A DNA stretch of 64,000 bases, from NCBI GenBank assembly GCA_016714605.1, contig JADKDL010000002.1, positions 1 through 64,000 of the forward strand, given 5' to 3'. Under the pieces are notes generated by a model. It searched no databases. It saw nothing but the letters and a program-made list of their open reading frames with translations, and was not told where the DNA came from. This document shows positions 18,121-26,438 of this stretch, piece after piece (within the stretch, counting starts at the first letter, position 1; each line of letters begins with the position of its first letter). The translations under genes were made by a program, and so were the position numbers. Source of the stretch: Bacteroidales bacterium (lineage in GTDB: Bacteria; Bacteroidota; Bacteroidia; Bacteroidales; UBA1715).

Positions 18121-18298
18121 TTCGGCAAGGGCAGTAACTAAGTCGAACATATTACATTAGGCTGTTGCTTAATGATTAGAATAGTAGTGTCTTATGAAGA
18201 TTAAATTAGCAAGATATAATTTTAGAGTGGGGAAATTATATAGTAAACGATTTACAATAAAGGCAAAGCCTTAGAAGATATAACCGTCTTAGGCACAG
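18121..18298. repeat. Dispersed repeat R2, diverged direct copy of R1
   Basis: Shares TAAGTCGAACATATT, ATTAGGCTRTTGCYTAATGATTAGAA, AATAAAGGCAAAGCCTT and the closing CTTAGGCACAG with R1 in the same order, with changes between. R1 and R2 bracket the 21-bp minisatellite. Its left palindrome is eroded. Confidence 0.65.
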
Positions 18299-18330
18299 AA
18301 ACCCTACCCCAAAGCAGGGTTTTTTGTTTT
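18299..18330 (+). terminator. Terminator-like hairpin
   Basis: Stem AACCCT (18300-18305) with AGGGTT (18316-18321) around a 10-nt loop, followed by a T-rich tail TTTTTTGTTTT. Short stem, so moderate support. The region 18331-18580 holds no convincing gene; a perfect 18-bp palindrome TATCACCTATAGGTGATA lies at 18556-18573, just before the next cassette. Confidence 0.4.
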
Positions 18331-18614
18331 GGGGAGATTGAATGAGGTATATTTTCCACAGCCAAACAGGGGTTTCACTTTGAAAATCAGCAAGAAAAGT
18401 CTGTATAATAAATTTGGATTTAAGGATAATTTGTTTATTTTTGATTACCTAACAATCTGTTTTAAAATCTATCAAAACCCTAATGATACACGAGCATATT
18501 CTTTTGGAAAAAAAATCATTTTCACGGAAAATTGGAGGTGTTGATAAATGGAATATATCACCTATAGGTGATACTGGAATGTTGGCTGCAATTTGAGAAA
18601 AACTCTTCGAACAC

Positions 18615-19313
18615 ATGAGACAAACAAGAAAAGATGAAAAGTTTAGCGGAAAGATAACAGGGCAAGATTATTCTGATATCTTGTTTGAGGAATTATTGAT
18701 AAGCAAAACCAAGATTACTAAAACAAGATTTAATAATATTCACTTTAAAAACTCGCAATTAGGGTATGATTCAGAATATAATGATTGTGAATTTTTAAAA
18801 TGTAAGTTTTTTGGCAAATATTCTACACTTGGATTTTCTACTAAATATTCTAATTGCAAATTTATTGATTGCGAATTCATTGGTGTAACCCTTTTTGAAG
18901 GTTCTAAATTTTATAATTGTACTTTTTCTGGAGTGATTAGAAATGCTATCATTCGAGATAGTAAGTTTGGATTATTTAGCAAAAAGACATCTGTATTTAA
19001 TGATTGTGATTTAAGTAGTTTGATTTTTGACAATCTGAGTTTATATGGCAATGGATTAAATAATTGTATTTTACCTAAAAAAGGGATTCGAAAATTTCAG
19101 AATGACAAGGATTCATTGATTGATAAAGCATCCGAAATATGCTCAAAGATTTATGACCAAGAGAAAATTGAATCTGAAATAATCTTCAAGCGTGATTTAA
19201 AATCTGGACAGAATCCAATAATACTTGATGATTTGTTTTTAGAAACTTTTTTCAAAAGTACCGAATCGAGACATATTTTTGATATTATTGTAGAAGGATT
19301 TGAGATAAAATAA
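18615..19313 (+). CDS. Pentapeptide-repeat protein (cassette D)
   Basis: 232 residues. Residues about 15-150 are pentapeptide repeats with the A/C-(D/N)-(L/F)-X-X rhythm: NCKFIDCEFIGVTLFEGSKF, YNCTFSGV, IRDSKF, FNDCDLSSLIFDNLSL. These build a right-handed quadrilateral beta-helix; some family members mimic DNA and protect gyrase, but none can be assigned here. The C-terminal 70 residues are helical with no known domain. No signal peptide, so cytoplasmic. It is the clearest cassette of the window: GTTGGCTGCAATTT at 18581-18594 before it and AAACTGCAGCCAAC at 19319-19332 after it, complementary at 13 of 14 positions. Confidence 0.85.
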   Translation: MRQTRKDEKFSGKITGQDYSDILFEELLISKTKITKTRFNNIHFKNSQLGYDSEYNDCEFLKCKFFGKYSTLGFSTKYSNCKFIDCEFIGVTLFEGSKFYNCTFSGVIRNAIIRDSKFGLFSKKTSVFNDCDLSSLIFDNLSLYGNGLNNCILPKKGIRKFQNDKDSLIDKASEICSKIYDQEKIESEIIFKRDLKSGQNPIILDDLFLETFFKSTESRHIFDIIVEGFEIK

Positions 19314-19318
19314 AAAGC

Positions 19319-19455
19319 AAACTGCAGCCAACAAGCGGTATGCCCACAGCGGGTTGGCGGGCTTCGGCGGATAGCAAATTGCTGATGGTAACGTCAGTGC
19401 TCCGTTGATAGGTCACCGAAAACCCGCCGTTGGCAACCGCCATCGTTGGCTGCAA
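19319..19455 (+). repeat. attC-like site 5
   Basis: Left end CTGCAGCCAACAAGCGGTATG, right end CGCCATCGTTGGCTGCAA. The arms GCGGTATGCCCACAGCGGGTT and AACCCGCCGTTGGCAACCGC pair well. It resembles site 4 in length and centre. It is the intact site between cassette D and the next small gene, and both its outer ends are of the same GTTGGCTGCA type. Confidence 0.72.
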
Positions 19456-19509
19456 GGCAAGAAAATCCTACAAAACTGATAGATTTAAGCAATTATAAAC
19501 TTTAAATTA

Positions 19510-19905
19510 ATGATTATGAGATATTTTATGTTAATATTTTTGATTTGTTTATCTTCATTAACTTTTGGACAGCAAAAAGACAAATCAGTAGTTGGTAAAT
19601 GGATTGGTACTGATGAGAAAAATCAGACTGGAGGAATTCAATTTTTAATTGATGGAACTGCTAAATTGTTAATGATGGGTCAGGAGATGCCCATTAGTGA
19701 ATATAAAGTAGATTATTCTAAAGACCCAATTTGGATTGATTTAATTGTGAAAAATAATGGTCAAACGAAAACTCTATTTGGATTAATATCATTTGTCGAT
19801 TCTACTACAATTAAATGGGAAGTCTTCCCAATGGCAAATAATAATCGACCAATTAAATTTTCTGATAAGACAACTAATACTGCTGTGATACTTAAAAAGC
19901 AATAA
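19510..19905 (+). CDS. Small secreted protein, lipocalin-like pattern
   Basis: 131 residues. Signal peptide at about 1-20 (MLIFLICLSSLTFGQ), so periplasmic or secreted. The mature part reads VVGKWIGTDEKNQTGGIQFLIDGTAKLLMMG..., a GxW plus antiparallel-strand pattern seen in small lipocalin-like or DUF-type beta-barrels of Bacteroidota. No catalytic motif. A start at the second Met (19516) is equally good. It follows GTTGGCTGCAAGGC of site 5, but no matching closing site is seen downstream, so the cassette's end may be lost. Confidence 0.65.
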   Translation: MIMRYFMLIFLICLSSLTFGQQKDKSVVGKWIGTDEKNQTGGIQFLIDGTAKLLMMGQEMPISEYKVDYSKDPIWIDLIVKNNGQTKTLFGLISFVDSTTIKWEVFPMANNNRPIKFSDKTTNTAVILKKQ

Positions 19906-19984
19906 TTCATAATCATATTTATGGATAAAAAAGACATAAAGATTTTGTTTCATAGGGATTTTAAAATAATACAGCAATTGATTA

Positions 19985-20560
19985 ATTTGCTTGACCCGCT
20001 AATGTGGGTTTGCAACCCTAATTAAACAAATAAAGGTTTTGCAACAAAAGAAGGGCTTGTAGCCCAGCATAATAAAGGAAGTAGAAAATTTATTATGAAA
20101 GATTATATTTGTTTTATAATATTGATATTGAATGGCAAAAATGACGAAATTTTTAAGCACAAATGTGATTCCCACGTAGAGACGTTGCATGCAACGTCTC
20201 TACACGATAAACCAGAATACACGATAAAACCACAATACGCCGTTAATTTAGGTTTACAACTAAAATAGGGTTTATAGTCCGGCAGAATAAAGGATGTAGA
20301 AGATTTATAATGAAAGATTATATTTGTTTTATAATATTGATATTGAATAGCAAAAATGACGAAAATTTTAGGCACAAATGTGATTCCCACGTAGAGACGT
20401 TGCATGCAACGTCTCTACACGATAACACCAGAATATACGATAACACCACAATACGCCGTTAATTTAGGTTTACAACTAAAATAGGGTTTATAGCCCAGCA
20501 GAATACAGGATGTGAAAATTTATAATGAAAGATTATATTTGTTTTATAAGAGAGAAAATG
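19985..20560. repeat. Tandem 215-bp repeat with a 28-bp perfect palindrome
   Basis: Two full units and part of a third, about 215 bp apart. Each full unit holds the perfect palindrome starting GTAGAGACGTTGCA (20176-20203 and 20391-20418), flanked by GATTCCCAC and ACGATAA. Other shared parts are GAAAGATTATATTTGTTTTATAA and ATACGCCGTTAATTTAGG. There is no gene in 19906-20790; the rest of that gap holds further short imperfect palindromes (GGGCTTGTAGCCC; TAGCCTTAGC...GGGCTACAAGCC). It behaves like a REP/BIME-type intergenic cluster after the nrf operon end. Confidence 0.85.
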
Positions 20561-20790
20561 GTTTGGAATATGTTTGAAGTGTAGCCTTAGCTTTTAATGC
20601 TATGTGGTCGGGCTACAAGCCTTACTTTATAAATAAAATGAAAGCGTTTGGGTTGCAACCACGATGTGCTCAGCGAAGCTAAACCCAACGAGCGTGGGTA
20701 ACGATAAGATAGTTAGAAAGTTTAAGACCTATTTTTCACAATTTGGTTTCGATGCTGTAAACATTAAATTGGAGCAATTACTGAAATAAT

Positions 20791-21773
20791 CTATATCCGT
20801 GCCAATGCCAATGATATAGCATGAAGACTGACTGAAAGAAAAAGAAACAAATAACGAGCATTTTTGCCCGATGAGCCTAAAAAGTGATATTGTATAGAAA
20901 CAGATGAACAGCTATTGAGACAATCTCCACAATAAGTGCAGGTAAGTCCGGGTTTACCATTTTTAACGTCTTGTACAGTTAGCGCATCGTATTTGCAAGA
21001 TGGCAGACATTTCATACATTGTGTGCAGTTGTTTGCTATACTCATTCTGAATGGAGATGCAAATTTAAGCATTGAAACTAATGTACCTATCGGACAAAAC
21101 ATTGCACAATGCCACATTTGTTTGTGTTTTCGGGTGAGAAACAGCATTACTGCAATGCCCAGTAAACCAAATAGTACGGAGAAAAGAATAGCATAGATAA
21201 CTGCTATTTGAAATATTCTGAAAAGAATTGCCATGCCGATAACAAGTACGAGTATTCCAATTTTCCAGTGCCATTTATTGCTTATACTGTTTTTTGATTT
21301 CTTGCCTTTGCTCAGCCATGCATCTATTGCACCAAAATAGCACAAATGGCTGCACCACGGCCCGACAATAGTATGGTAGATAGGAAAAAAATAAACATAA
21401 ACCCTATTTCAGCTCTATAAATATACCCACACACGATTAATGCAGGTATAGGCAAATGCAAATGTTCAATACCTTTCATGAGGCATTGTTCAACTCCCAA
21501 TAGTCCGAGTATGAGTTGTAAGAAAAAAACGATTGAGAAAAGAATCCAAATTCGTAATCGCCAAATAGGTGCTTTTGCCGTATCTTTCATCTTAGAAACT
21601 ATAAATGCGGCATAGATACTTATTACAAATATTTCAATCCAACCGGCATGTTCTATAAATCTTTCTGCCAGAAGCATAGGTTTTTCCAGTTTTACTTGTA
21701 TGAAAGATAGAATAGTAAAAACAAATAAAAACGTAGCAATAGACAGCAAGTGGCGTTTAAGGAATAAAGTCAT
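20791..21773 (-). CDS. NapH/NosR-like membrane polyferredoxin, frameshifted
   Basis: Starts MTLFLKRHLLSIATFLFVF at 21773 with several transmembrane helices in the first 150 residues. GPWCSHLCYFGA then spans the frame break near 21361, where a C run looks one base short. The second part has a helix pair, MWHCAMFCPIGT, and two [4Fe-4S] motifs, CTQCMKCLPSC and CTYCGDCLNSC. It ends with one more helix. Proteins of this type carry electrons between quinol and periplasmic reductases. As the last gene of the nrf operon it probably serves nitrite reduction or cytochrome maturation. Function is inferred from family and context. Confidence 0.78.
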
Positions 21774-21794
21774 TTTTGAAACAATAGCAATACA

Positions 21795-22586
21795 TTAGTT
21801 AGAATATACATGCACACTATTTTGCGCACTTGGCAGATAATTTATTCCAAACCAACAGATTAGCAATATTATGAAGCTGAGCATCATAAAGGTAAAATAA
21901 AATGTAGAAGAGTAATTTTTATGTTTTTTGATATGTATAAAAACCAAATAGACGCCCCAAGTGAGTAAAGCCCACGTTTCTTTAGGATCCCAAGTCCAGT
22001 AGTGCCCCCAAGCTTCTTTTGCCCAGAGTGCTCCAAACAGTAGACCGAGAGTTAGAAATCCGAATCCGATATAGATTTGGTTTATGCCAATTTCAAGTAA
22101 ATTGAGCAAAGGTTTGTTTTTAGCAGTCTGATATAAACCTATAATTCCAATTAAAAATGAAATACCGATAAACGCATACGCTACCATGTATACAATAACG
22201 TGAGGTATAAACCAGTAGCTTTGCAATGCTGGCATCAGGGCTTTATTGTGAATGTCGGGATTTAGATAATTCAAAAGCAGAAAGAGCAACGACATTGAGA
22301 GAGAATATACATTGAACAACTTTAGTTTCCAGTGTTTGTATATTACAAAGCCAATGAGTGCCATAAAGAAAGAATACCAGAGTCTGGTTTCTCCCAAAGT
22401 GCGTAGGGGAGGGCGTTCTAAGCTTATCCATAATTCTATAATGAAACCAAGCAACGAAAGGATTCCTATTATTGATAAAAATTCCATTGTTCTTGCTGCG
22501 AATTTATTTTTGAGAAACCCAATGAATATCGCGGCTGTCCAACAGATAAATGAAATTATAGCATATATTTCAAAATGAATCCACAT
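21795..22586 (-). CDS. ccsA: Cytochrome c biogenesis protein CcsA (system II heme lyase)
   Basis: 263 residues with about eight transmembrane helices. The tryptophan-rich WWD heme-handling motif is intact: WAKEAWGHYWTWDPKETWAL near residues 187-206. Conserved external histidines lie in FIPHVIVY and near HIKKHK. With ResB/Ccs1, encoded just upstream, it exports heme and attaches it to CxxCH motifs of apocytochromes in the periplasm. It lies 8 bp after resB in the nrf operon, so it is dedicated to NrfA/NrfH maturation; NrfA's CWTCK site usually needs a matching lyase. Confidence 0.9.
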   Translation of the reverse strand: MWIHFEIYAIISFICWTAAIFIGFLKNKFAARTMEFLSIIGILSLLGFIIELWISLERPPLRTLGETRLWYSFFMALIGFVIYKHWKLKLFNVYSLSMSLLFLLLNYLNPDIHNKALMPALQSYWFIPHVIVYMVAYAFIGISFLIGIIGLYQTAKNKPLLNLLEIGINQIYIGFGFLTLGLLFGALWAKEAWGHYWTWDPKETWALLTWGVYLVFIHIKKHKNYSSTFYFTFMMLSFIILLICWFGINYLPSAQNSVHVYSN

Positions 22587-22593
22587 AGTATCG

Positions 22594-23826
22594 TTAATTT
22601 TTCAGTTTATTTCCTTGCCCAAACCATATAAGATATACCGAACCAAAAACGAGAAAAAATATACCTGTATAAACAGCAGGTAACCACAGGTCGTTTACCA
22701 GTTCAATTATGCTTGTATCAGACCATTTGCCTTTAGATTCATCGTAAGAGGTTTGGTATAATTTCCACTTCTTGAAAGATTGTGGTTTATTTACCTCTAT
22801 GCTGAAATTTTTAGCCTCTTTATCGGGTGTATAAATTGTAATATCAGAAACAAAACGTTTCGGTTCTGGTTTCAGGAGAGCTATAACTATTGTGTCTTGA
22901 ATTATTATATTTTCTGATTCTTGTATGAATGATCCGGTAGTGACCCAACTACTGTCTATCAGGCTCTTGTTTTGATTTCTAATTTCGATAAATGCAGATT
23001 GAGATGCTCCCCGTTCGTTTACTGAATGAACGGTATTGTTGAAATAGAATCCGTTTTCTATGTATCTTTTTGAAAATTTTATGTTGGCAAATGAAATGGT
23101 TTTATTGGTATCTATTTCATAAATAGCTTGTTTCGCGTTATGGTTAAATAATATTCCGGTGCGAAAATCAAAAACTCCTATTTTAGCAGGATATTCTTCG
23201 AGTTCGAAATGGTTTAGCTTTATGGCAAAGTCGAGCGGAATTTCTTTTTCATTCTCATCATATGCATACCAAACAGCCTTTTCGGTAGTTAAATACATGG
23301 TATATTTCTGAATATCACCTGCTCCCAAGCTGGCGGTAGCAATTATAAGCCACAGACCAAAATGGTTTAAAAAGAAACCTATATTTTTCTTTGTAAAACC
23401 GCTTAATCTATAGCAGCAAACAGCTCCAAGTACAATAAGAAGAAATGCCACAGCGGTAAAATATACCCAACTTTGCGTTATATTGAAAATATAGTGCAAT
23501 CTCTGAGCATCAGGGTTTTGCGGTACTAGTGCCATGACCAAAGATGCTACAAGAAAATATACGATAGCACTAACCGATGCCTCAACACTAATGAACCATT
23601 TGAAAAACTTGCTTTTTCTTGATTTCAGATAAACTACTACCGAAATGAGAGCCAATGTAATAAGAAAATAAAGATTAAGCGGCCAAGAAATTTTTTCTAC
23701 TTTCAAATGGCTTGTTTCTTCAAATAGAACCGAACCTAAAAGTAAGGCAATACTTATCAGAAAACTTTCTTTATAACTCCAAGGTAATGTCCACAGAGGC
23801 TTTTTATCAGCATTTATGTTGTTCAT
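22594..23826 (-). CDS. resB: ResB/Ccs1-like cytochrome c biogenesis protein
   Basis: 410 residues. Transmembrane helices lie in the first 180 residues (four or five), then a large periplasmic domain of about 190 residues (DFAIKLNHFELEEYPAKIG...), then a final helix near the C-terminus (WLPAVYTGIFFLVFGSVYLIWF). This is the ResB/Ccs1 layout, the partner of CcsA in system II. It keeps apocytochrome and heme reduced for ligation. It sits between nrfA and ccsA with short gaps, all minus strand. Confidence 0.83.
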   Translation of the reverse strand: MNNINADKKPLWTLPWSYKESFLISIALLLGSVLFEETSHLKVEKISWPLNLYFLITLALISVVVYLKSRKSKFFKWFISVEASVSAIVYFLVASLVMALVPQNPDAQRLHYIFNITQSWVYFTAVAFLLIVLGAVCCYRLSGFTKKNIGFFLNHFGLWLIIATASLGAGDIQKYTMYLTTEKAVWYAYDENEKEIPLDFAIKLNHFELEEYPAKIGVFDFRTGILFNHNAKQAIYEIDTNKTISFANIKFSKRYIENGFYFNNTVHSVNERGASQSAFIEIRNQNKSLIDSSWVTTGSFIQESENIIIQDTIVIALLKPEPKRFVSDITIYTPDKEAKNFSIEVNKPQSFKKWKLYQTSYDESKGKWSDTSIIELVNDLWLPAVYTGIFFLVFGSVYLIWFGQGNKLKN

Positions 23827-23847
23827 TTACGTAGAAAGATATTTTCT

Positions 23848-25344
23848 TTAGTTTTTTGCTTTCCATTGTGGAACAGTTTTTTGAAGAAATTCATTCTTAT
23901 CGCTTCTTAGTTTATCCATATTTAAACCAACATAGGCTTGAGCTTTTTCTTTTGTAGAAATATCGGGCATAGCAATAGTTTCATCTATTCCCATTTTACC
24001 ATGTAGTTTAGAGAGTTTCAAGCGAGCTTCGTGAGCCAAATTTATTCCACTAGCTACAATTCTAGATATTTCTACAGAGGCGTGGAACGATGCACCATGT
24101 GCGGCCACAGAATAATCCCATCGCCACTGAGCGTGTCTAATATCTTGTAGTATTTCTTTCATTTGTTCTTCTGTTGCTCCTTTATCCCAAGCATATTTTG
24201 CTTCAACGTGTGCTTTAACCAGTAGGTCTTCAAGTATGGTAACGTTTTCTTTTATTTTGTCTTGTCTTTCATACACATCTGTCATGAGCATTTTTGCATC
24301 TTCTCTATGACATACTTGGCATGAGTTTGCAACATTGTTGAGTGGACTTTGAATGTGGTGATCGGTAAACTTTACACCTCCCTGACTTTTATACGGCATG
24401 TGGCAATCTGCGCAACTCACACCTCTTTTTGCATGGGTACCGAGTAAGAATGTCTCATAGTCTGGATGTTGAGCTTTAATCATTGGAGTTTTGCTCAGAG
24501 AGTGTGTCCAGTCTGAGAAACTAATAGAATCATAATATGCTTCCGCAGCTTCTACGGTCATCCCTTTATCCCAAGGAAAGGTCAGATAATTAGCATCTTT
24601 ATGTTTGTGCTTATCAAAGTAATATTCCACATGGCATTGTGCGCACACAAGCGATCGCATTTCTTGATGAGTAGCTTTGGTAATATCTTTGCCTTGGCGT
24701 TCAAAAGCTTCAATCAGAGCCGGACGGGTAATGGTAAGTTGCATTGTTTTTGCATCATGACAGTCGGCGCAACCTATTGGGTTTACTACCTCTTTGCCCC
24801 AACGTTCCCAATTTCCGGTGTAGAATTCTGCAATTCCGTTAGCTGAATCTTTGCTTAACTTTTGCATCATTCTAGGTACATCCGGACTTTTGCATGTCCA
24901 GCAGGTGCTTGGCATCGGACTTTTTACACTGTCGTTTGGTGCACCGGTGCGTAGGGTATTATAAATGTCATCTATAGCGTAATAGTGCCCTCTACCTTGC
25001 TTATAGTCTTTTGAGAATGCGTATCCTGCCCATAAAACTACAAGTCTCGGATTGTCTTGTAGTTCGTCTATAGTTTGCGAACCGTTATGTTTACTTCTAA
25101 AAGAGGTATCAAGCGTTTCCAAATAAGATTCGTATTCTCTTGGAAAATTTTTACCCCATTTAGAATTGTCAGATTCTATTCCCTCAAAATTATTCTGCGG
25201 AGCGTATGCAAAAACTGCCTCAGAACGTCTTTCAATTATGAGCGATGCCAGCAAACCCAACATAAATACAAATAGTACTGTTCCAATAAATAGTATCCAA
25301 CCTTTCCATGGTTTTTCTTTGATTTGTTCGCTAAATGATTTCAT
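23848..25344 (-). CDS. nrfA: Ammonia-forming cytochrome c nitrite reductase
   Basis: 498 residues, normal for NrfA. N-terminal membrane anchor or signal at 17-37. Heme sites: the catalytic CWTCK at 148-152, then CADCH (192), CAQCH (234), CADCH (311) and CQVCH (342). The lysine-ligated first site and four CxxCH sites define pentaheme NrfA. KGGVKFTDHH with SPL (about 322-334) carries the conserved His near the active site and heme ligands. It reduces nitrite to ammonium with six electrons in the periplasm (DNRA or nitrite detoxification). Electrons come from quinol through NrfH, encoded 88 bp upstream. Confidence 0.96.
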   Translation of the reverse strand: MKSFSEQIKEKPWKGWILFIGTVLFVFMLGLLASLIIERRSEAVFAYAPQNNFEGIESDNSKWGKNFPREYESYLETLDTSFRSKHNGSQTIDELQDNPRLVVLWAGYAFSKDYKQGRGHYYAIDDIYNTLRTGAPNDSVKSPMPSTCWTCKSPDVPRMMQKLSKDSANGIAEFYTGNWERWGKEVVNPIGCADCHDAKTMQLTITRPALIEAFERQGKDITKATHQEMRSLVCAQCHVEYYFDKHKHKDANYLTFPWDKGMTVEAAEAYYDSISFSDWTHSLSKTPMIKAQHPDYETFLLGTHAKRGVSCADCHMPYKSQGGVKFTDHHIQSPLNNVANSCQVCHREDAKMLMTDVYERQDKIKENVTILEDLLVKAHVEAKYAWDKGATEEQMKEILQDIRHAQWRWDYSVAAHGASFHASVEISRIVASGINLAHEARLKLSKLHGKMGIDETIAMPDISTKEKAQAYVGLNMDKLRSDKNEFLQKTVPQWKAKN

Positions 25345-25432
25345 GTCTTTAATTTTAAATTGTTTTTATTTTGTTAGGTTGTTTTTTTATTAATATATTG
25401 CTTTCTGCTTGATGTACAGGCATTTACTTGCA

Positions 25433-26017
25433 TCAATCTTTGTTTGATATTTCTTTGAGCCATTCAGGTACAGGACTTTCAGGCAGGGGTATCTTTGCGT
25501 TAGGAGTACTCGACAAGCTGTTTACTCTACCATGAGGCACTTCTCGGTGGCATTCCCAGCATTTTCTATCAGTGCGAGCGTGGTGCGTTTCGGTATTTAT
25601 GGTATTAAGTTTATAATCTGTAATAAGGTGACTATGGCATCGAATGCAATTCTGCTGAACCACTTCGGCACCGGCATTTTCTATATGAATTACCTGTCGT
25701 TCCATTTTCAAAGTAAACAATGTAGCATGTCGCATACCGTCTTTAGCTTTAAAAAGGTATTTATTAAAGACATTATCGTGAGGCACATGGCAATCGTTAC
25801 AGTTTGCCCGTTCTCTGTGCGAACTATGTTGCCAGGTAGCATACTGTGGTGCCATAATGTGACAATTGACACAAGTTTTTGGGTCATCTGAAAGGTATGA
25901 TGATGCTTTTGAGATGTAAAACAGGAAAATAAACAATCCGGTAAGTATTGATATAATGAGAATAACCGGAAATAGCCATGAATTTGGAGGCATGATATGC
26001 CTAATTATATTCATCAT
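25433..26017 (-). CDS. nrfH: Tetraheme quinol dehydrogenase subunit NrfH
   Basis: 194 residues. One N-terminal transmembrane helix (WLFPVILIISILTGLFIFLF) anchors it. Four heme sites follow: CVNCH, CNDCH, CIRCH and CWECH, the NapC/NirT/NrfH pattern. It takes electrons from menaquinol and passes them to NrfA on the outer face of the inner membrane. First gene of the five-gene minus-strand nrf operon. Two ATG codons stand together (26017 and 26014). A CRP/FNR-type palindrome lies 83 bp upstream. Confidence 0.95.
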   Translation of the reverse strand: MMNIIRHIMPPNSWLFPVILIISILTGLFIFLFYISKASSYLSDDPKTCVNCHIMAPQYATWQHSSHRERANCNDCHVPHDNVFNKYLFKAKDGMRHATLFTLKMERQVIHIENAGAEVVQQNCIRCHSHLITDYKLNTINTETHHARTDRKCWECHREVPHGRVNSLSSTPNAKIPLPESPVPEWLKEISNKD

Positions 26018-26044
26018 TGGTTTTTATGGTCAAGTTAGTGCTTA

Positions 26045-26052
26045 CAAATTTA
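26045..26052 (-). promoter_or_regulatory. Probable -7 element of the nrf operon
   Basis: TAAATTTG on the minus strand fits TAnnTTTG. No exact TTTG lies 19-21 nt upstream (the region is a T-rich run), which suits an activator-dependent promoter. The rest of 26118-26438 shows no gene or clear signal. Confidence 0.4.
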
Positions 26053-26099
26053 TTAAAATAAATTAGAAAATTAAAAATAATGTTAAAAATCATTAATTC

Positions 26100-26117
26100 T
26101 TGTAACGCATGTTACAA
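26100..26117. promoter_or_regulatory. CRP/FNR-superfamily operator upstream of nrfH
   Basis: Perfect 18-bp palindrome TTGTAACGCATGTTACAA. TTGTAAN6TTACAA has the half-site spacing typical of CRP/FNR family regulators, including nitrosative-stress and nitrite regulators such as HcpR. It lies about 60 bp upstream of the TAAATTTG element, a usual activator position. Confidence 0.6.
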
Positions 26118-26438
26118 AAAATATCGAAGCTGCTATTTTCTATAGAATATTTTATGACTTATTTTTTGTGTGCGTCTCTAAACATGAACTACAGAATTTT
26201 CTCACTATGTTAAATAATTGTTACCTGCACCAATTCTCTACTCGCTTCGCTTTTGATAATGTATTGATTTTCACGAAATATTTATTTGTTTCAATATTAA
26301 GAATGTTAATTTTATTTTGTAACTTTACTAGAGACAGCAGTTTCAAAAGGCATAATGTTCTGTAATTAAAAGATTTATTGTTGCCTTTTTTTAAAAATTC
26401 ACTAGCAAACTTCAGCTTTGCTATAAAAATTTAAAGGT

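Noticed and set aside
17420..18150. Minus-strand and other-frame long ORFs over the minisatellite
   Set aside because: They are open only because the 21-bp unit has no stop in several frames; flanks lack coding features.
18329..18544. 71-residue ORF before cassette D
   Set aside because: No family, no promoter, composition like the surrounding non-coding repeats.
19985..20560. CRISPR array
   Set aside because: The repeats are 215 bp apart, with similar sequence between them, and there are no cas genes; it is a tandem REP-like cluster.
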